From a virus: a stretch of DNA of 64,000 bases. The notes beneath the pieces are model-generated. The model was not told the DNA's origin and made no database searches. It was given only the letters and a program-made list of their open reading frames with translations. The position numbers were made by a program, and so were the translations under genes. The DNA lies in IMG/VR virus record IMGVR_UViG_3300023184_004198, positions 62,001-126,000 of that record; one strand, given 5' to 3'. Below are positions 35,757 through 44,310 of this stretch, piece after piece (the first letter of the stretch is position 1; every line of letters starts with the position of its first letter).

Positions 35757-36361
35757 TGCCACAATTCACATCTGATTGGTTCAGCAATGCACTGGTCAAT
35801 TTTGATTACATCTCCAACTACTTACAAAAACAAAAAACAGTTGATAGCATACTAGAAATAGGCAGCCATGAAGGCCGCAGTACCTGCTGGATGTTGCAAA
35901 ACATGTTGGCAGACACAGGCACAATTACCTGTATTGATCCATTTGCTGATCGTCCTGTGACAGCATTTGCACTGGATTCAATTCCCGAAGATCGCAGCAT
36001 TGAACAAATTTTTCGTGCCAACACAGCAGAAGTTAAAAAGCCTGGACAAACTGTAGAAGTGCATGCCAACATGAGTTTTCCGGCACTGGCACAACTTATT
36101 GTGGATCAACGTCAATATGACTTTGTCTATGTGGACGGCAGCCACAACGCAGATGATGCCTTGGCAGATGCTGTGATGTGTTTTGGTTTGTTGCGCCCAG
36201 GCGGTGTGATGTTGTTTGACGACTACCTGTGGGAAGATGATCAGCACTATTTGGGTCGTTGCAAACAAAGTATTGATGCCTTTGTGAACATGTTTTATCA
36301 CAGGCTCAAGTTAGGGTTGGTAAATTATCAGTTGGCAATAGTTAAAAAGGAACTAGAATGA
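35756..36361 (+). CDS. Class I SAM-dependent methyltransferase (Methyltransf_24-like)
   Basis: A 201-residue protein. ILEIGSHEGRSTCWM is motif I, TCIDPFAD provides the acidic residue after strand 2, and DFVYVDGSHNADDAL followed by LLRPGGVMLFDDY is typical of the Methyltransf_24 family, often acting on sugars or natural products. It overlaps the next gene by four bases. The substrate is unknown. Confidence 0.85.
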   Translation: MPQFTSDWFSNALVNFDYISNYLQKQKTVDSILEIGSHEGRSTCWMLQNMLADTGTITCIDPFADRPVTAFALDSIPEDRSIEQIFRANTAEVKKPGQTVEVHANMSFPALAQLIVDQRQYDFVYVDGSHNADDALADAVMCFGLLRPGGVMLFDDYLWEDDQHYLGRCKQSIDAFVNMFYHRLKLGLVNYQLAIVKKELE

Positions 36362-36657
36362 AAGTCGAAGCAGGAAAAACATACACCATGCGCATGGGCT
36401 ATGGTGAAGAGATTGTGGCAAAAATTGTTGAAGTCTGGGGCGAACAATATGTATTGAGCAAGCCTGTGGCAGTGGTGCCCGGACAGCAAGGCATACAGTT
36501 GATGAACTCGCTGTTTACCGCAGACCCTGAGGAAAACGTCACGGTAAATATATCTAGTATAGCAATGATTGCCCCTGTGCGTGAAGATGTTGGGGACAGT
36601 TATTTGGAAGCCACAACAGGCATCAAGCCTGTGCGCAGTAAAATCTTAATGGGATAA
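36358..36657 (+). CDS. Small conserved hypothetical protein
   Basis: A 99-residue mostly beta protein (GKTYTMRMGYGEEIVAKIVEVWGEQYVLSKP), possibly a small barrel such as an SH3- or Sm-like fold. It sits one base upstream of the PAAR gene. No clear family assignment. Confidence 0.6.
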   Translation: MKVEAGKTYTMRMGYGEEIVAKIVEVWGEQYVLSKPVAVVPGQQGIQLMNSLFTADPEENVTVNISSIAMIAPVREDVGDSYLEATTGIKPVRSKILMG

Positions 36658-36658
36658 C

Positions 36659-36943
36659 ATGCCAGCAGTACAACGACAAGGTGATCCAAACGGTGCAGGT
36701 GGAGTCAACACTTCCGGTGTGGCTTCTGTGCGTGTGAATGGTCGTCCCATTGTCATACCCGGTATTTCAGTCACTCCACATCCCTGTTGTGGACAACCTG
36801 GCTGTGGTATACACTGTTCAGCAGTGACCGCAGGAGGGTCGGGCACAGTACGTGCTGGTGGAAACCCAGTCATACGTGATGGTGATAGTGATACTTGTGG
36901 ACACAGTCGTGTGGCAGGTTCTAGCACAGTGAGAGCAGCATAA
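36659..36943 (+). CDS. PAAR-domain spike-tip protein
   Basis: A 94-residue protein with the PAAR hallmarks: PAVQRQGDP at the start, repeated short Gly-rich strands (VRVNGRPI, VRAGGNPVIRDGD), and Cys/His residues (HPCCGQPGCGIHC) that could bind the metal at the tip. PAAR proteins cap the T4-type puncturing device. It is followed directly by baseplate-type genes. Confidence 0.88.
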   Translation: MPAVQRQGDPNGAGGVNTSGVASVRVNGRPIVIPGISVTPHPCCGQPGCGIHCSAVTAGGSGTVRAGGNPVIRDGDSDTCGHSRVAGSSTVRAA

Positions 36944-38097
36944 TGGCAGAATCAACAGCAACACCTTTACAACTCACAGCAGGTGTGGGATTTTATTCAG
37001 GCAATGCCATCACTGCCAACACCCAGTTGGCCAACAGTATAGCCAGTTACAATGCTCTTGCACCTATAGCCAATTTAATCTACACCATTGGGCAAGCCAC
37101 AAGCAATGTGGGACTCAGCATCAGTGCAGGTACAATTGCCAATCTCAAGAGTCTAGGCGCTAATGTTGCAGGCAACTATTGTCCTGCCCTAGGCGATTCA
37201 GTGCCTAGCAATGTATCGTGGACTGTGGGCAACGCAGGCTATGCCACTAGCATAACCACAGCAGCCAGTACCTATTTGGGGTCAGGAGATTTTGGTAAAT
37301 TTGCACAGGCATTTGGTGCCGCACAAGGGTATATTAGCCTCACAAATAACGTCATCAATAGTGCAGTCAATGTCAACAGCACAGACTATCTTGGTCCCAC
37401 ATTCTCTAACATGAATAATTTGATCACAGGCGACATAGCACAGGTTAATTTAGCATTTCCTGCATTTGGTGCCGACTTGGCCAAAATTGGATGTGCAATC
37501 AAATTTTCTAGATCAGAACTGATTGGTACTCCTTCGGGATTGCTGCAGAATTTAGCCGAATGTGGTAATATATTAAATGGCTCAACACCTTGTGTGACTG
37601 TTGCATTAAAAGCAGAAGGATTGACAGATCAAAATATTTCAGATCTAGTAAACAACAATGTACAAAATTTGTTTAATCCTGATGGACTCAGTCAGAATCA
37701 ATTTAACACACTGCAAAAACGTGCGTATCCTGCACTGGTCAATGTAACAGGAACGTGTTTGCAAGATGTGTTAAACATATTGGATTGTACATTGCCCAAC
37801 ATAGAAACCATGGCAGACTTGTTGAATCCTGCAAAACTATTTCCCACCAGTTTTAGCAGTTTGACACTGCCCACTCCTAACGGTCCTGTGTTGATATACG
37901 ATACCAACGGTGCAGTGAATTCTGTTATAACACCTATATTGAATTCAGGATCTATAACTCCCACAGGTTGTGACGAATTGGCTAAGATTATTCCCCCAGC
38001 CAATGCTGCCGCAAGTCGTGCATTGCAAATTTCATTTCAGCAGATCAAAGGCATCTCAGGGGTAACCACACAACAACTGGCAGCAATACTACAATGA
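36943..38097 (+). CDS. Baseplate or tail-associated structural protein
   Basis: A 384-residue protein with Asn/Ala/Ser/Thr-rich sequence and several Cys. It starts on the last base of the PAAR stop. Large proteins of this composition directly after PAAR are conserved in T4-like marine phages and probably form part of the baseplate. I do not see enzyme motifs. Confidence 0.65.
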   Translation: MAESTATPLQLTAGVGFYSGNAITANTQLANSIASYNALAPIANLIYTIGQATSNVGLSISAGTIANLKSLGANVAGNYCPALGDSVPSNVSWTVGNAGYATSITTAASTYLGSGDFGKFAQAFGAAQGYISLTNNVINSAVNVNSTDYLGPTFSNMNNLITGDIAQVNLAFPAFGADLAKIGCAIKFSRSELIGTPSGLLQNLAECGNILNGSTPCVTVALKAEGLTDQNISDLVNNNVQNLFNPDGLSQNQFNTLQKRAYPALVNVTGTCLQDVLNILDCTLPNIETMADLLNPAKLFPTSFSSLTLPTPNGPVLIYDTNGAVNSVITPILNSGSITPTGCDELAKIIPPANAAASRALQISFQQIKGISGVTTQQLAAILQ

Positions 38098-38939
38098 CCA
38101 CACTAGCACAAACAGCAGCCGAAACGGCAGCATATTCACAACGACTAGGCACACTCAAAGGACTGGATTTAGTAGCCAATACTACTACACCTGTACCTGC
38201 CGCAGTGGCAACATATTATGCCACCAACTTGGCCAAAGGGTCAGGTCCTAATGGCACTTATTTGACCACAGACTTTTTTGGTTCGGCAGCCGGCATTCCT
38301 TATAATACTGACTTGACTTCTGTGACTTCAATAATCACAGCACAACTGGCTGCTGGTACACTGACCGCACTCAACACAATATATTCACAAATGGTCAGTG
38401 TTGTAACCAGTGCCTACGGAACTCCGCCTGCAATTACAATTCCGTCAGGTCCTGCCGCCGGCTTGTATGCCACATATGATTCAGCATTGACAGCATTGAT
38501 CACTGCCGCGGATGCTGCCATTGGCACGGCCATCACTGCCATGGGAACGGCCACCACTACCTTGAATACTGCCTGGACTGAAATGACCAAGCACAGTGCC
38601 AACGAAGCCACGTTCCAAACTCAAGCAAGTATCAACTACGCCACGCTGACCTCTGGTGCCCAACTTCCCATCACTGCTTTTATTCCTGCATTGGCCGGTT
38701 ACGGACAAGAAACACAGGAAGGCATGGCAGCACAGTTTTTGGAAAGCATTGCCAACACTGCCAACCAGTACGGTCAGGCCATGGTGGGTGCGCTACGCGA
38801 AGGTCGCAACACTGCTGGTATCAATGCCATTGGTTTAAAAGCAGATAATGATGTGCCTCAGTTGCCCAATGCAGTGCCACCACAGGCCGCACTGAGCGGC
38901 AGTGAATACACACCCGCAGAAGCACGGGCACTGGTGTAA
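38094..38939 (+). CDS. Virion structural protein
   Basis: A 281-residue Ala/Thr-rich protein, likely helical, overlapping the previous gene by four bases. The C-terminal part (AQFLESIANTANQYGQAMVGALREGRNTAGI) looks like a tail/baseplate interaction helix. It is the last gene of the PAAR block, and a new promoter follows within 25 bases of the stop. Confidence 0.65.
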   Translation: MTTLAQTAAETAAYSQRLGTLKGLDLVANTTTPVPAAVATYYATNLAKGSGPNGTYLTTDFFGSAAGIPYNTDLTSVTSIITAQLAAGTLTALNTIYSQMVSVVTSAYGTPPAITIPSGPAAGLYATYDSALTALITAADAAIGTAITAMGTATTTLNTAWTEMTKHSANEATFQTQASINYATLTSGAQLPITAFIPALAGYGQETQEGMAAQFLESIANTANQYGQAMVGALREGRNTAGINAIGLKADNDVPQLPNAVPPQAALSGSEYTPAEARALV

Positions 38940-38943
38940 AAAG

Positions 38944-38989
38944 TAGTACTTTTGTAGTACTTGACCAAAAATTGCCCTTGTGCTATAAT
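38944..38989 (+). promoter_or_regulatory. Sigma-70 promoter with tandem TAGTACTT element
   Basis: TTGACC (38961-38966), spacer 17, TATAAT (38984-38989). Two perfect TAGTACTT repeats (38944-38951, 38955-38962) are 11 bases apart. It is the third member of this promoter family, with the ATG of a 47-codon frame five bases after the -10 box. Confidence 0.85.
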
Positions 38990-38994
38990 ACAGC

Positions 38995-39138
38995 ATGAAC
39001 AGGGTAAATCAATTTAAACACAAAGTATTACTGGCATACTATCGTACTAAGTTTACGGTAGCAGAATTGCTGGTGATTGCAGTGTTCACAATTTGGTTGA
39101 CCAAAAATTCCGTTTTGTATATAATAGAGTTATTGTAG
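38995..39138 (+). CDS. Small membrane protein, 47 aa
   Basis: The ATG at 38995 follows the -10 box by five bases and the frame stops at TAG (39136-39138). The product has a basic N-terminus and one hydrophobic helix (residues about 21-35, VAELLVIAVFTIWL). The last codons overlap the next promoter (39097-39125). It may be a leaderless small membrane protein or a regulatory reading frame. Confidence 0.5.
   Translation: MNRVNQFKHKVLLAYYRTKFTVAELLVIAVFTIWLTKNSVLYIIELL
39097..39125 (+). promoter_or_regulatory. Sigma-70 promoter inside a small reading frame
   Basis: TTGACC (39097-39102), spacer 17, TATAAT (39120-39125), followed by a leader and AAAAGGAG before the ATG at 39155. The promoter lies within the last codons of the preceding 47-codon frame. 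Confidence 0.8.
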
Positions 39139-39154
39139 TAAAAAGGAGTTCAAG

Positions 39155-39430
39155 ATGTTTTACATTGTCGCAAGAGGAACTGGACTTATTGTAACAGATG
39201 GTCCCAACAGAACCCGTGCTTACAAAACTTTCGGTGCCGCCCGCGCCACACGAACACGCCTGTGCCGCAAAGCAGGTTGGTCAGCGGATGAACTCAGCAT
39301 CGTGGACACCAAGCACTACAAACCCAAGATGGTCACACGTACCAATCTCATGACAGGGCAAGAGTATGAAGAGGATGTTAACACCCCCAACTTTTGCTCA
39401 CCCGCCAGCGAATCTTTTTGGAGCATGTAA
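39155..39430 (+). CDS. Small basic hypothetical protein
   Basis: A 91-residue protein with a strong SD (AAAAGGAGTT) and an Arg/Lys-rich centre (RAYKTFGAARATRTRLCRKAGW), which could bind nucleic acid. It is the first gene of a run of small genes likely expressed early. No family recognised. Confidence 0.65.
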   Translation: MFYIVARGTGLIVTDGPNRTRAYKTFGAARATRTRLCRKAGWSADELSIVDTKHYKPKMVTRTNLMTGQEYEEDVNTPNFCSPASESFWSM

Positions 39431-39432
39431 TC

Positions 39433-39717
39433 ATGGAACAACTCACTCAAATTCAACAAATCAATTCAGCAATCATGTTTGGTAGTTTTACTGACACTGA
39501 ACTCAGTAGCATACTCAGTGCCGTGCAGTATGCCAAGGCTCAACTTCGCAAAGAAAAAATTCGTAGTTTCACCAAAGGTGACACAGTGAAGTTTCACAGC
39601 ACCAAACGTGGCATCACTGTGACAGGTACTGTGACCAAGGTTGCCATCAAGTATGTCACAGTCAAAGACGGTGCCATGCTGTGGCGTGTGCCAGCCAACA
39701 TGCTGGAGGCCGCATAA
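39433..39717 (+). CDS. Small hypothetical protein with KOW/SH3-like C-terminus
   Basis: A 94-residue protein from the ATG at 39433. The second half (GDTVKFHSTKRGITVTGTVTKVAIKYVTVKDG) reads as a small beta barrel of the KOW/SH3 kind. Its stop overlaps the next start. Possible nucleic-acid binding, by inference only. Confidence 0.6.
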   Translation: MEQLTQIQQINSAIMFGSFTDTELSSILSAVQYAKAQLRKEKIRSFTKGDTVKFHSTKRGITVTGTVTKVAIKYVTVKDGAMLWRVPANMLEAA

Positions 39718-39935
39718 TGAATGAATGGATATTGATCATTGCCTTTATCAGCCCTGGTGGCAATTTCATAGACAAGGTGCCCGTGACCATGCCCACTAAG
39801 ACTGCTTGTGAACGTGCAATCAAAAACTTGCCTAAAAAAGGCGAGCACCCAATGGGGGTACAGTACCGAGGCCTGTGTGTTACACAAGCACATTGGAATG
39901 GTACTGAGCCAATGAAAAATGTTCCACTTGACTAA
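39717..39935 (+). CDS. Small hypothetical protein with hydrophobic N-terminus
   Basis: A 72-residue protein. The first 20 residues (MNEWILIIAFISPGGNFI) are hydrophobic and could be a signal or membrane anchor, and a Cys pair (ACERAIKNL and RGLCVT) could form a disulphide in the periplasm. Overlaps the previous gene by one base. No family recognised. Confidence 0.6.
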   Translation: MNEWILIIAFISPGGNFIDKVPVTMPTKTACERAIKNLPKKGEHPMGVQYRGLCVTQAHWNGTEPMKNVPLD

Positions 39936-39944
39936 GGACTCAAA

Positions 39945-40103
39945 ATGACATTCCGACGCTGGTGTCAAATCATGTGGCAAGAGCATTGTGATGAAATCAT
40001 GACATGGACAGGCAACAACCCCCAGTACCTGTCAAAACAATATTTTGAAACATACAAATGGTGGCTCCGCAGAGAGTACCGAGCAAGAGGAGTAAAGCAA
40101 TGA
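39945..40103 (+). CDS. Small Trp-rich hypothetical protein, 52 aa
   Basis: The ATG at 39945, after AAGGACT, opens a 52-codon frame ending TGA at 40101-40103. The product (MTFRRWCQIMWQEH...) is Trp-, Arg- and Tyr-rich. It overlaps the next gene by four bases (ATGA), which supports it being real. No family recognised. Confidence 0.55.
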   Translation: MTFRRWCQIMWQEHCDEIMTWTGNNPQYLSKQYFETYKWWLRREYRARGVKQ

Positions 40104-40225
40104 AACGTTTTAGAGATCCTAAATTTTTTGAAGCATTTTTGATATTTTTTATCATCCAACCTTTGCTGTTCTTTTACTGTATGTTTGTGTTTTTCTACGC
40201 AGTGTATCAAAGTATTTGGGGGTGA
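40100..40225 (+). CDS. Single-pass membrane protein, 41 aa
   Basis: The ATG at 40100 overlaps the previous stop. The 41-residue product has a basic start (MKRFRDPK) and then one continuous Phe-rich hydrophobic segment (residues about 9-36). Likely a small inner-membrane protein. Function unknown. Confidence 0.55.
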   Translation: MKRFRDPKFFEAFLIFFIIQPLLFFYCMFVFFYAVYQSIWG

Positions 40226-40226
40226 T

Positions 40227-40649
40227 ATGGGACTAGACATGTACGCATACGTGGCCGCCCGGGCAGGCCAGCAAGATGAATTTTACGAAGGTGCCGAGTA
40301 TGATGCAGACTCAGGCGAATTTGTAAATCCTGCTGTCAACAAACCGCGTCAAATTTGTTATTGGCGCAAACATCCCAACTTGCATGGCTGGATGGAACGC
40401 CTGTGGAATCAACGCAATGGCGGTGATAATGATGCTAACAACTTCAACGGCATTGAACTAGAACTCACTGCTGAAGATTTAGACAACTTGGAATATGACG
40501 TGCAAAACGATCGACTGCCGGCAACGTCAGGATTCTTTTTTGGCGATGGTGCAGACGATTACTATAAACCCAGTGATCTAAAATTTATTCAAGAAGCGCG
40601 GGCAGAACTGTTCTTTGGGCTAAAGGTGTTTTACAACTCAAGCTGGTGA
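40227..40649 (+). CDS. Conserved phage hypothetical protein
   Basis: A 140-residue acidic protein starting MGLDMYAY, a start shared by many phage and bacterial proteins of unknown function. A RKHPNLHGWMERLW motif follows, and the C-terminal LKVFYNSSW is strand-like. Overlaps the following GTG start by four bases. Confidence 0.7.
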   Translation: MGLDMYAYVAARAGQQDEFYEGAEYDADSGEFVNPAVNKPRQICYWRKHPNLHGWMERLWNQRNGGDNDANNFNGIELELTAEDLDNLEYDVQNDRLPATSGFFFGDGADDYYKPSDLKFIQEARAELFFGLKVFYNSSW

Positions 40650-42193
40650 GTACCAATAAGTATCTAATGTTTGATAAAAAGATTTTATGTCTTGGAAACA
40701 ATGATGAGGACACCGATACCAGGACATCACAACTGGCTGAACAAAACAACACAATTAATCACGGATTATTTGCCGACCCTCTTTTTGTTCCTACTAATTT
40801 TGGATTTTATCATACTTCGATCTTAGATCTTTCATTTGGTGAAATAATTGATGTTGCAAAATACTTTGATCAGATTATCTTTTTTGATCAACCAGTAGCA
40901 CAATGGTCACACTGGAAACCCATGTTGTCTTCTTACAAGGTTATGTTGCAATTAGACAGCATGGGTTACAATACCTTGTACAAAGATAATGTTAACATTG
41001 AAAAATACACAATGTTTTATTCAATGTTAGAACAAAATAAAAGTTTTTGCATATACCCTTGGATAAACATAGTAGAAGAGAATGGAGATTTAAATCTTTG
41101 TGCTCGTAGTCGTAAAAAAGTTACAACGATTAAACAATTAAAAAACTGGCAGACTGATCCCGAATTTACTAGTATAAGACAAAAAATGTTGGCCGGAGAA
41201 ACTTTGCCAGATCATTGTGCTTACTGCTACAATCTTGAACGACAAGGTGTAGAAAGTTACAGACAGTTTGAAACAAAAGAATGGATCAGCAAACTGGACA
41301 TTACCAGTGTAGACGACTTAAATCACATTGACAAACCTTATTATTATGAAGTGCGACTCAGTAACAAATGTAACTTGCAATGTCGTGGATGCAATCCTGC
41401 TTACAGTCATTTGATAGGCGAAGAGTTTATAAAACACAATATTGTCCACCCAGCACCATGGAAATTTAATTCTTATCGATATTCTGATCTAGGAATGGTA
41501 GACATTGACAAACTAGACAGTCGTACTAGAGTTTACTTGACAGGGGGCGAACCGTCTATCATGGCCGAAGTATTGCAGTTTATGAAAACTTGTATCGATA
41601 ATAATCGGGTGGATTTTGACTTTACTCTTGGTACCAATGCTTTCAAGTTTAGTGCCAAATTTTTTGAATTGTGCAGTCATTTTACTAATATGAATTTTTC
41701 AGTAAGCATAGATGGAGTTGGAAAAGTAAATGATTATTGGAGATGGGGCAGTGACTGGGAGACTATCATCAGCAACATTCGTAGACTACAAGATCAAGGA
41801 CACACCGTTAGTATAAATTGTGTACCTGGTATCTACAATGTCGCTAATTTGCATCTATTGTATGAATTCTTAGACAGAGAGTTCCCGCAAGTTGGCATTT
41901 ACTTGCAAATAAATCAAATTGCATTTATGTCGCCTTACAATCACCCCAACGTTGATTTAGTAATTGAATCAATGCGCAGATGTCAACAGACCAAAACTTA
42001 TTACACAGATGGCAAAAGTAACCGAACCACAATTGATTCTTTATTAGCATATTATGTTAATAACCCGGTTGTAGATTTACAAAATCTCAAATTATTTTTT
42101 GAATACAACGATCAGTTAGACCGCGCCCGAAATGTTCATTTAGGGGACTATATACCCGAATTGGAAGCCTGTAGAAAACTCATTGACCAATAA
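40646..42193 (+). CDS. Radical SAM enzyme with N-terminal accessory domain
   Basis: A 515-residue protein starting with GTG (40646), which overlaps the previous stop. The first 130 residues are an extra domain not seen in the shorter paralogues. FCIYPW, LCARSR and CAYC cysteines may hold another cluster, and the radical SAM motif is CNLQCRGC (CX3CX2C) near residue 250, with LTGGEPS as the GGE motif. It has the same overall plan as the proteins at 6416 and 15899. Confidence 0.85.
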   Translation: MSTNKYLMFDKKILCLGNNDEDTDTRTSQLAEQNNTINHGLFADPLFVPTNFGFYHTSILDLSFGEIIDVAKYFDQIIFFDQPVAQWSHWKPMLSSYKVMLQLDSMGYNTLYKDNVNIEKYTMFYSMLEQNKSFCIYPWINIVEENGDLNLCARSRKKVTTIKQLKNWQTDPEFTSIRQKMLAGETLPDHCAYCYNLERQGVESYRQFETKEWISKLDITSVDDLNHIDKPYYYEVRLSNKCNLQCRGCNPAYSHLIGEEFIKHNIVHPAPWKFNSYRYSDLGMVDIDKLDSRTRVYLTGGEPSIMAEVLQFMKTCIDNNRVDFDFTLGTNAFKFSAKFFELCSHFTNMNFSVSIDGVGKVNDYWRWGSDWETIISNIRRLQDQGHTVSINCVPGIYNVANLHLLYEFLDREFPQVGIYLQINQIAFMSPYNHPNVDLVIESMRRCQQTKTYYTDGKSNRTTIDSLLAYYVNNPVVDLQNLKLFFEYNDQLDRARNVHLGDYIPELEACRKLIDQ

Positions 42194-42211
42194 TTCCCAA
42201 AGTGTTATAAT
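42183..42211 (+). promoter_or_regulatory. Sigma-70 promoter upstream of DNA ligase
   Basis: TTGACC (42183-42188), spacer 17, TATAAT (42206-42211). It overlaps the last codons of the radical SAM gene. The -10 box ends six bases before the ATG of an 8-codon frame. Confidence 0.85.
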
Positions 42212-42217
42212 ATAGAT

Positions 42218-42244
42218 ATGTTGCAACAATTCAAGGGCATGTAA
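42218..42244 (+). CDS. 8-codon upstream reading frame of the ligase gene
   Basis: ATG at 42218 six bases after the -10 box, then codons for MLQQFKGM and TAA at 42242-42244. The ligase ATG is four bases further on, and the only SD-like sequence for it (AAGGGC) lies inside this frame. Translation of the mini-frame could place ribosomes for ligase initiation. It may instead be coincidental. Confidence 0.4.
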   Translation: MLQQFKGM

Positions 42245-42248
42245 ATAT

Positions 42249-43622
42249 ATGAATGACATTGATTTCACACAAAAACAATTCAACGGTGTATCTGTGGCAG
42301 CCGATTGGATAAGAGATCTTGAAGCTTCAGATAGTCGTTTGCACAAAGAACGAGTGATTGAAAAAGCCTTGATGGCAGCCAAATTGGGCAGTGCCAATGC
42401 GCAGTGTTTCTTATTCAACTGCTATCAAGCCTACAATCCTTTCTATACATTTCATGTGAAACAAGTGCCTGAGAGTTCGGGCATCGAACATGCACCCAAC
42501 CCTTGGCCTGTGTTTTGGGGCTTGCTGGAAGGACTGCGCACACGATCATTCTCTGGACATCGTGCCCGAGATGCTATTGTGGAATGCATGAAGCAGTTTG
42601 ATAGTTTGGAATGGAACAATCTCTGCAGACGTGTGCTGATCAAAGACCTGCGCTGTGGTATCAGTGAGAAAACACTGAACAAGGTGCTGGGTAAAACAGA
42701 GTGGAAGATTCCTGTGTTTACTTGTCAGCTGGCGCAAGACTCAACAGACCAACCCAAAAAATTAAAAGGCATCAAACGCTTGGAATGCAAGTTGGATGGT
42801 GTGCGTGTGTTGGCAGTAGTGCAAGGCACCAGCGTTACACTGTACAGTCGCAATGGCAAAGAGTTTGAAAACTTTCCGCAGATTGCTCAAGCCATAGAAG
42901 ACAATCGCAAGGCATTTTTTCAAATTCCACATGGCGGTCGTTTTGTATTGGACGGTGAAATTGTGGGAGAGAGTTTTCAGAAGTTGATGAAACAAGCACA
43001 TCGCAAATCGGATGCTGTCACCGACGGTATGGTGTACCATGTGTTTGACATCATACCGTTTGACAGTTTTTTGGAAGGCCACTACAATGCACAACAATAC
43101 AAACGCATTGAGATGTTGGAACGTTTGCGTCCCTTGTTGCCCGCAGACGGTCCCATCCAAATCATGAACGGCTTAGAAGTGGACCTGGACACAGCCGAAG
43201 GACATGACATCATGCAACGCTATGCTGAGGCCGCTGTGGAAGGTGGTTTTGAAGGCATCATGATCAAGAGCATGGATGCCCCATACTTGTGCAAACGTAC
43301 CGATTACTGGATGAAATGGAAACCCACGATCACAGTTGATCTCAACATTGTGGGCTTTGAAGAAGGCACAGGTCGCAATGCCAACCGGCTGGGTGCTATA
43401 ATCTGCGAAGGAGATGACAATGGAAGACATATCCGTGTTAATGTTGGTAGTGGCCTGTCTGATAGCGATAGGGATGAGTATTGGCACAGTCGGGATCTTC
43501 TTCTTGGGCACTTGGTTGAAGTGCAGGCTGACGCAGTTACTCAAAACCAAGACGGATCATACAGTTTGAGATTTCCAAGATTTTTGCGTTTCAGAGATTT
43601 TGAAGCCGGAGAAAAAGTTTGA
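42249..43622 (+). CDS. ATP-dependent DNA ligase (T4 gp30-like)
   Basis: A 457-residue protein. The adenylated lysine lies in ECKLDGVR (KxDG, about residue 180), with LYSRNGKEF (motif Ia/III region), LDGEIVG, EGIMIKS and WMKWKPT (motif V) following in order. It seals nicks in replicating phage DNA. The next gene starts with TTG at 43619, overlapping its stop. Confidence 0.93.
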   Translation: MNDIDFTQKQFNGVSVAADWIRDLEASDSRLHKERVIEKALMAAKLGSANAQCFLFNCYQAYNPFYTFHVKQVPESSGIEHAPNPWPVFWGLLEGLRTRSFSGHRARDAIVECMKQFDSLEWNNLCRRVLIKDLRCGISEKTLNKVLGKTEWKIPVFTCQLAQDSTDQPKKLKGIKRLECKLDGVRVLAVVQGTSVTLYSRNGKEFENFPQIAQAIEDNRKAFFQIPHGGRFVLDGEIVGESFQKLMKQAHRKSDAVTDGMVYHVFDIIPFDSFLEGHYNAQQYKRIEMLERLRPLLPADGPIQIMNGLEVDLDTAEGHDIMQRYAEAAVEGGFEGIMIKSMDAPYLCKRTDYWMKWKPTITVDLNIVGFEEGTGRNANRLGAIICEGDDNGRHIRVNVGSGLSDSDRDEYWHSRDLLLGHLVEVQADAVTQNQDGSYSLRFPRFLRFRDFEAGEKV

Positions 43623-44026
43623 AGTATTTTGCATATGGAATGAACACCAATTTGGATGAAATGGCTGCCCGATGTCCGGGCGCTGTTTGTCTGGGCCCAG
43701 CATGGATCAATGACTATGCCCTGGTGTTCCGCTATTTTGCAGACATTGAACCCTCGCCTGGCAACTGGTGTGATGGTGTGCTGTGGGAAATCACAGATGA
43801 CAACTTGGCAGCACTAGATCGACTGGAAGGTTATCCTTGGCACTACACACGTTTCACGGTTGTTGTGCATACTGACCGCGGAGCAGACACTGCATTGGTG
43901 TATCAAATGACAGACCAGTCCTATGAACAGTCACCCAGCGGCCACTATTACAACATGGTAGCAGAAGGCTATGAGCAGAACAGTGTGCCCACAGATCAAC
44001 TTGTTGCAACATTGGAACTACAATGA
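43619..44026 (+). CDS. Gamma-glutamylcyclotransferase-like protein
   Basis: A 135-residue protein beginning with TTG. YFAYGMNTN near the N-terminus matches the YGSN-type glycine loop of the GGCT/AIG2 fold, and the LDRLEGYPWHY segment carries the expected catalytic Glu. Family members act on gamma-glutamyl amines or glutathione. Co-transcribed with DNA ligase. Its substrate here is unknown. Confidence 0.75.
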   Translation: MKYFAYGMNTNLDEMAARCPGAVCLGPAWINDYALVFRYFADIEPSPGNWCDGVLWEITDDNLAALDRLEGYPWHYTRFTVVVHTDRGADTALVYQMTDQSYEQSPSGHYYNMVAEGYEQNSVPTDQLVATLELQ

Positions 44027-44310
44027 TCAATTTAAAATTTGCAATTGAGTATCCTTTGACCAGGGTGTCATTCAACCACATTTTCAATCGTGTTTGGAGT
44101 ACGCCATTCAAACACAAATATCTTGAATTGGAAGTATTTCAAGACTGTGAAAATCTATTGCATTTTAATTTTGATTGGAAAACTAGATGCGACCATGCAG
44201 GCGTTAGATTAGAATTGGGGGTATTTGGCTACGAGGTTGAATTACACTTCTACGATACCCGCCATTGGAACTACACCACTAACACTTGGGAGACACCGGA
44301 TGGACACTGA
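44023..44310 (+). CDS. Small hypothetical protein
   Basis: A 95-residue protein rich in Phe, His and Tyr, overlapping the previous gene by four bases and the next by 11. No signal peptide. Strand-rich C-terminal half (GVFGYEVELHFYDTRHWNY). No family recognised. Confidence 0.65.
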   Translation: MINLKFAIEYPLTRVSFNHIFNRVWSTPFKHKYLELEVFQDCENLLHFNFDWKTRCDHAGVRLELGVFGYEVELHFYDTRHWNYTTNTWETPDGH

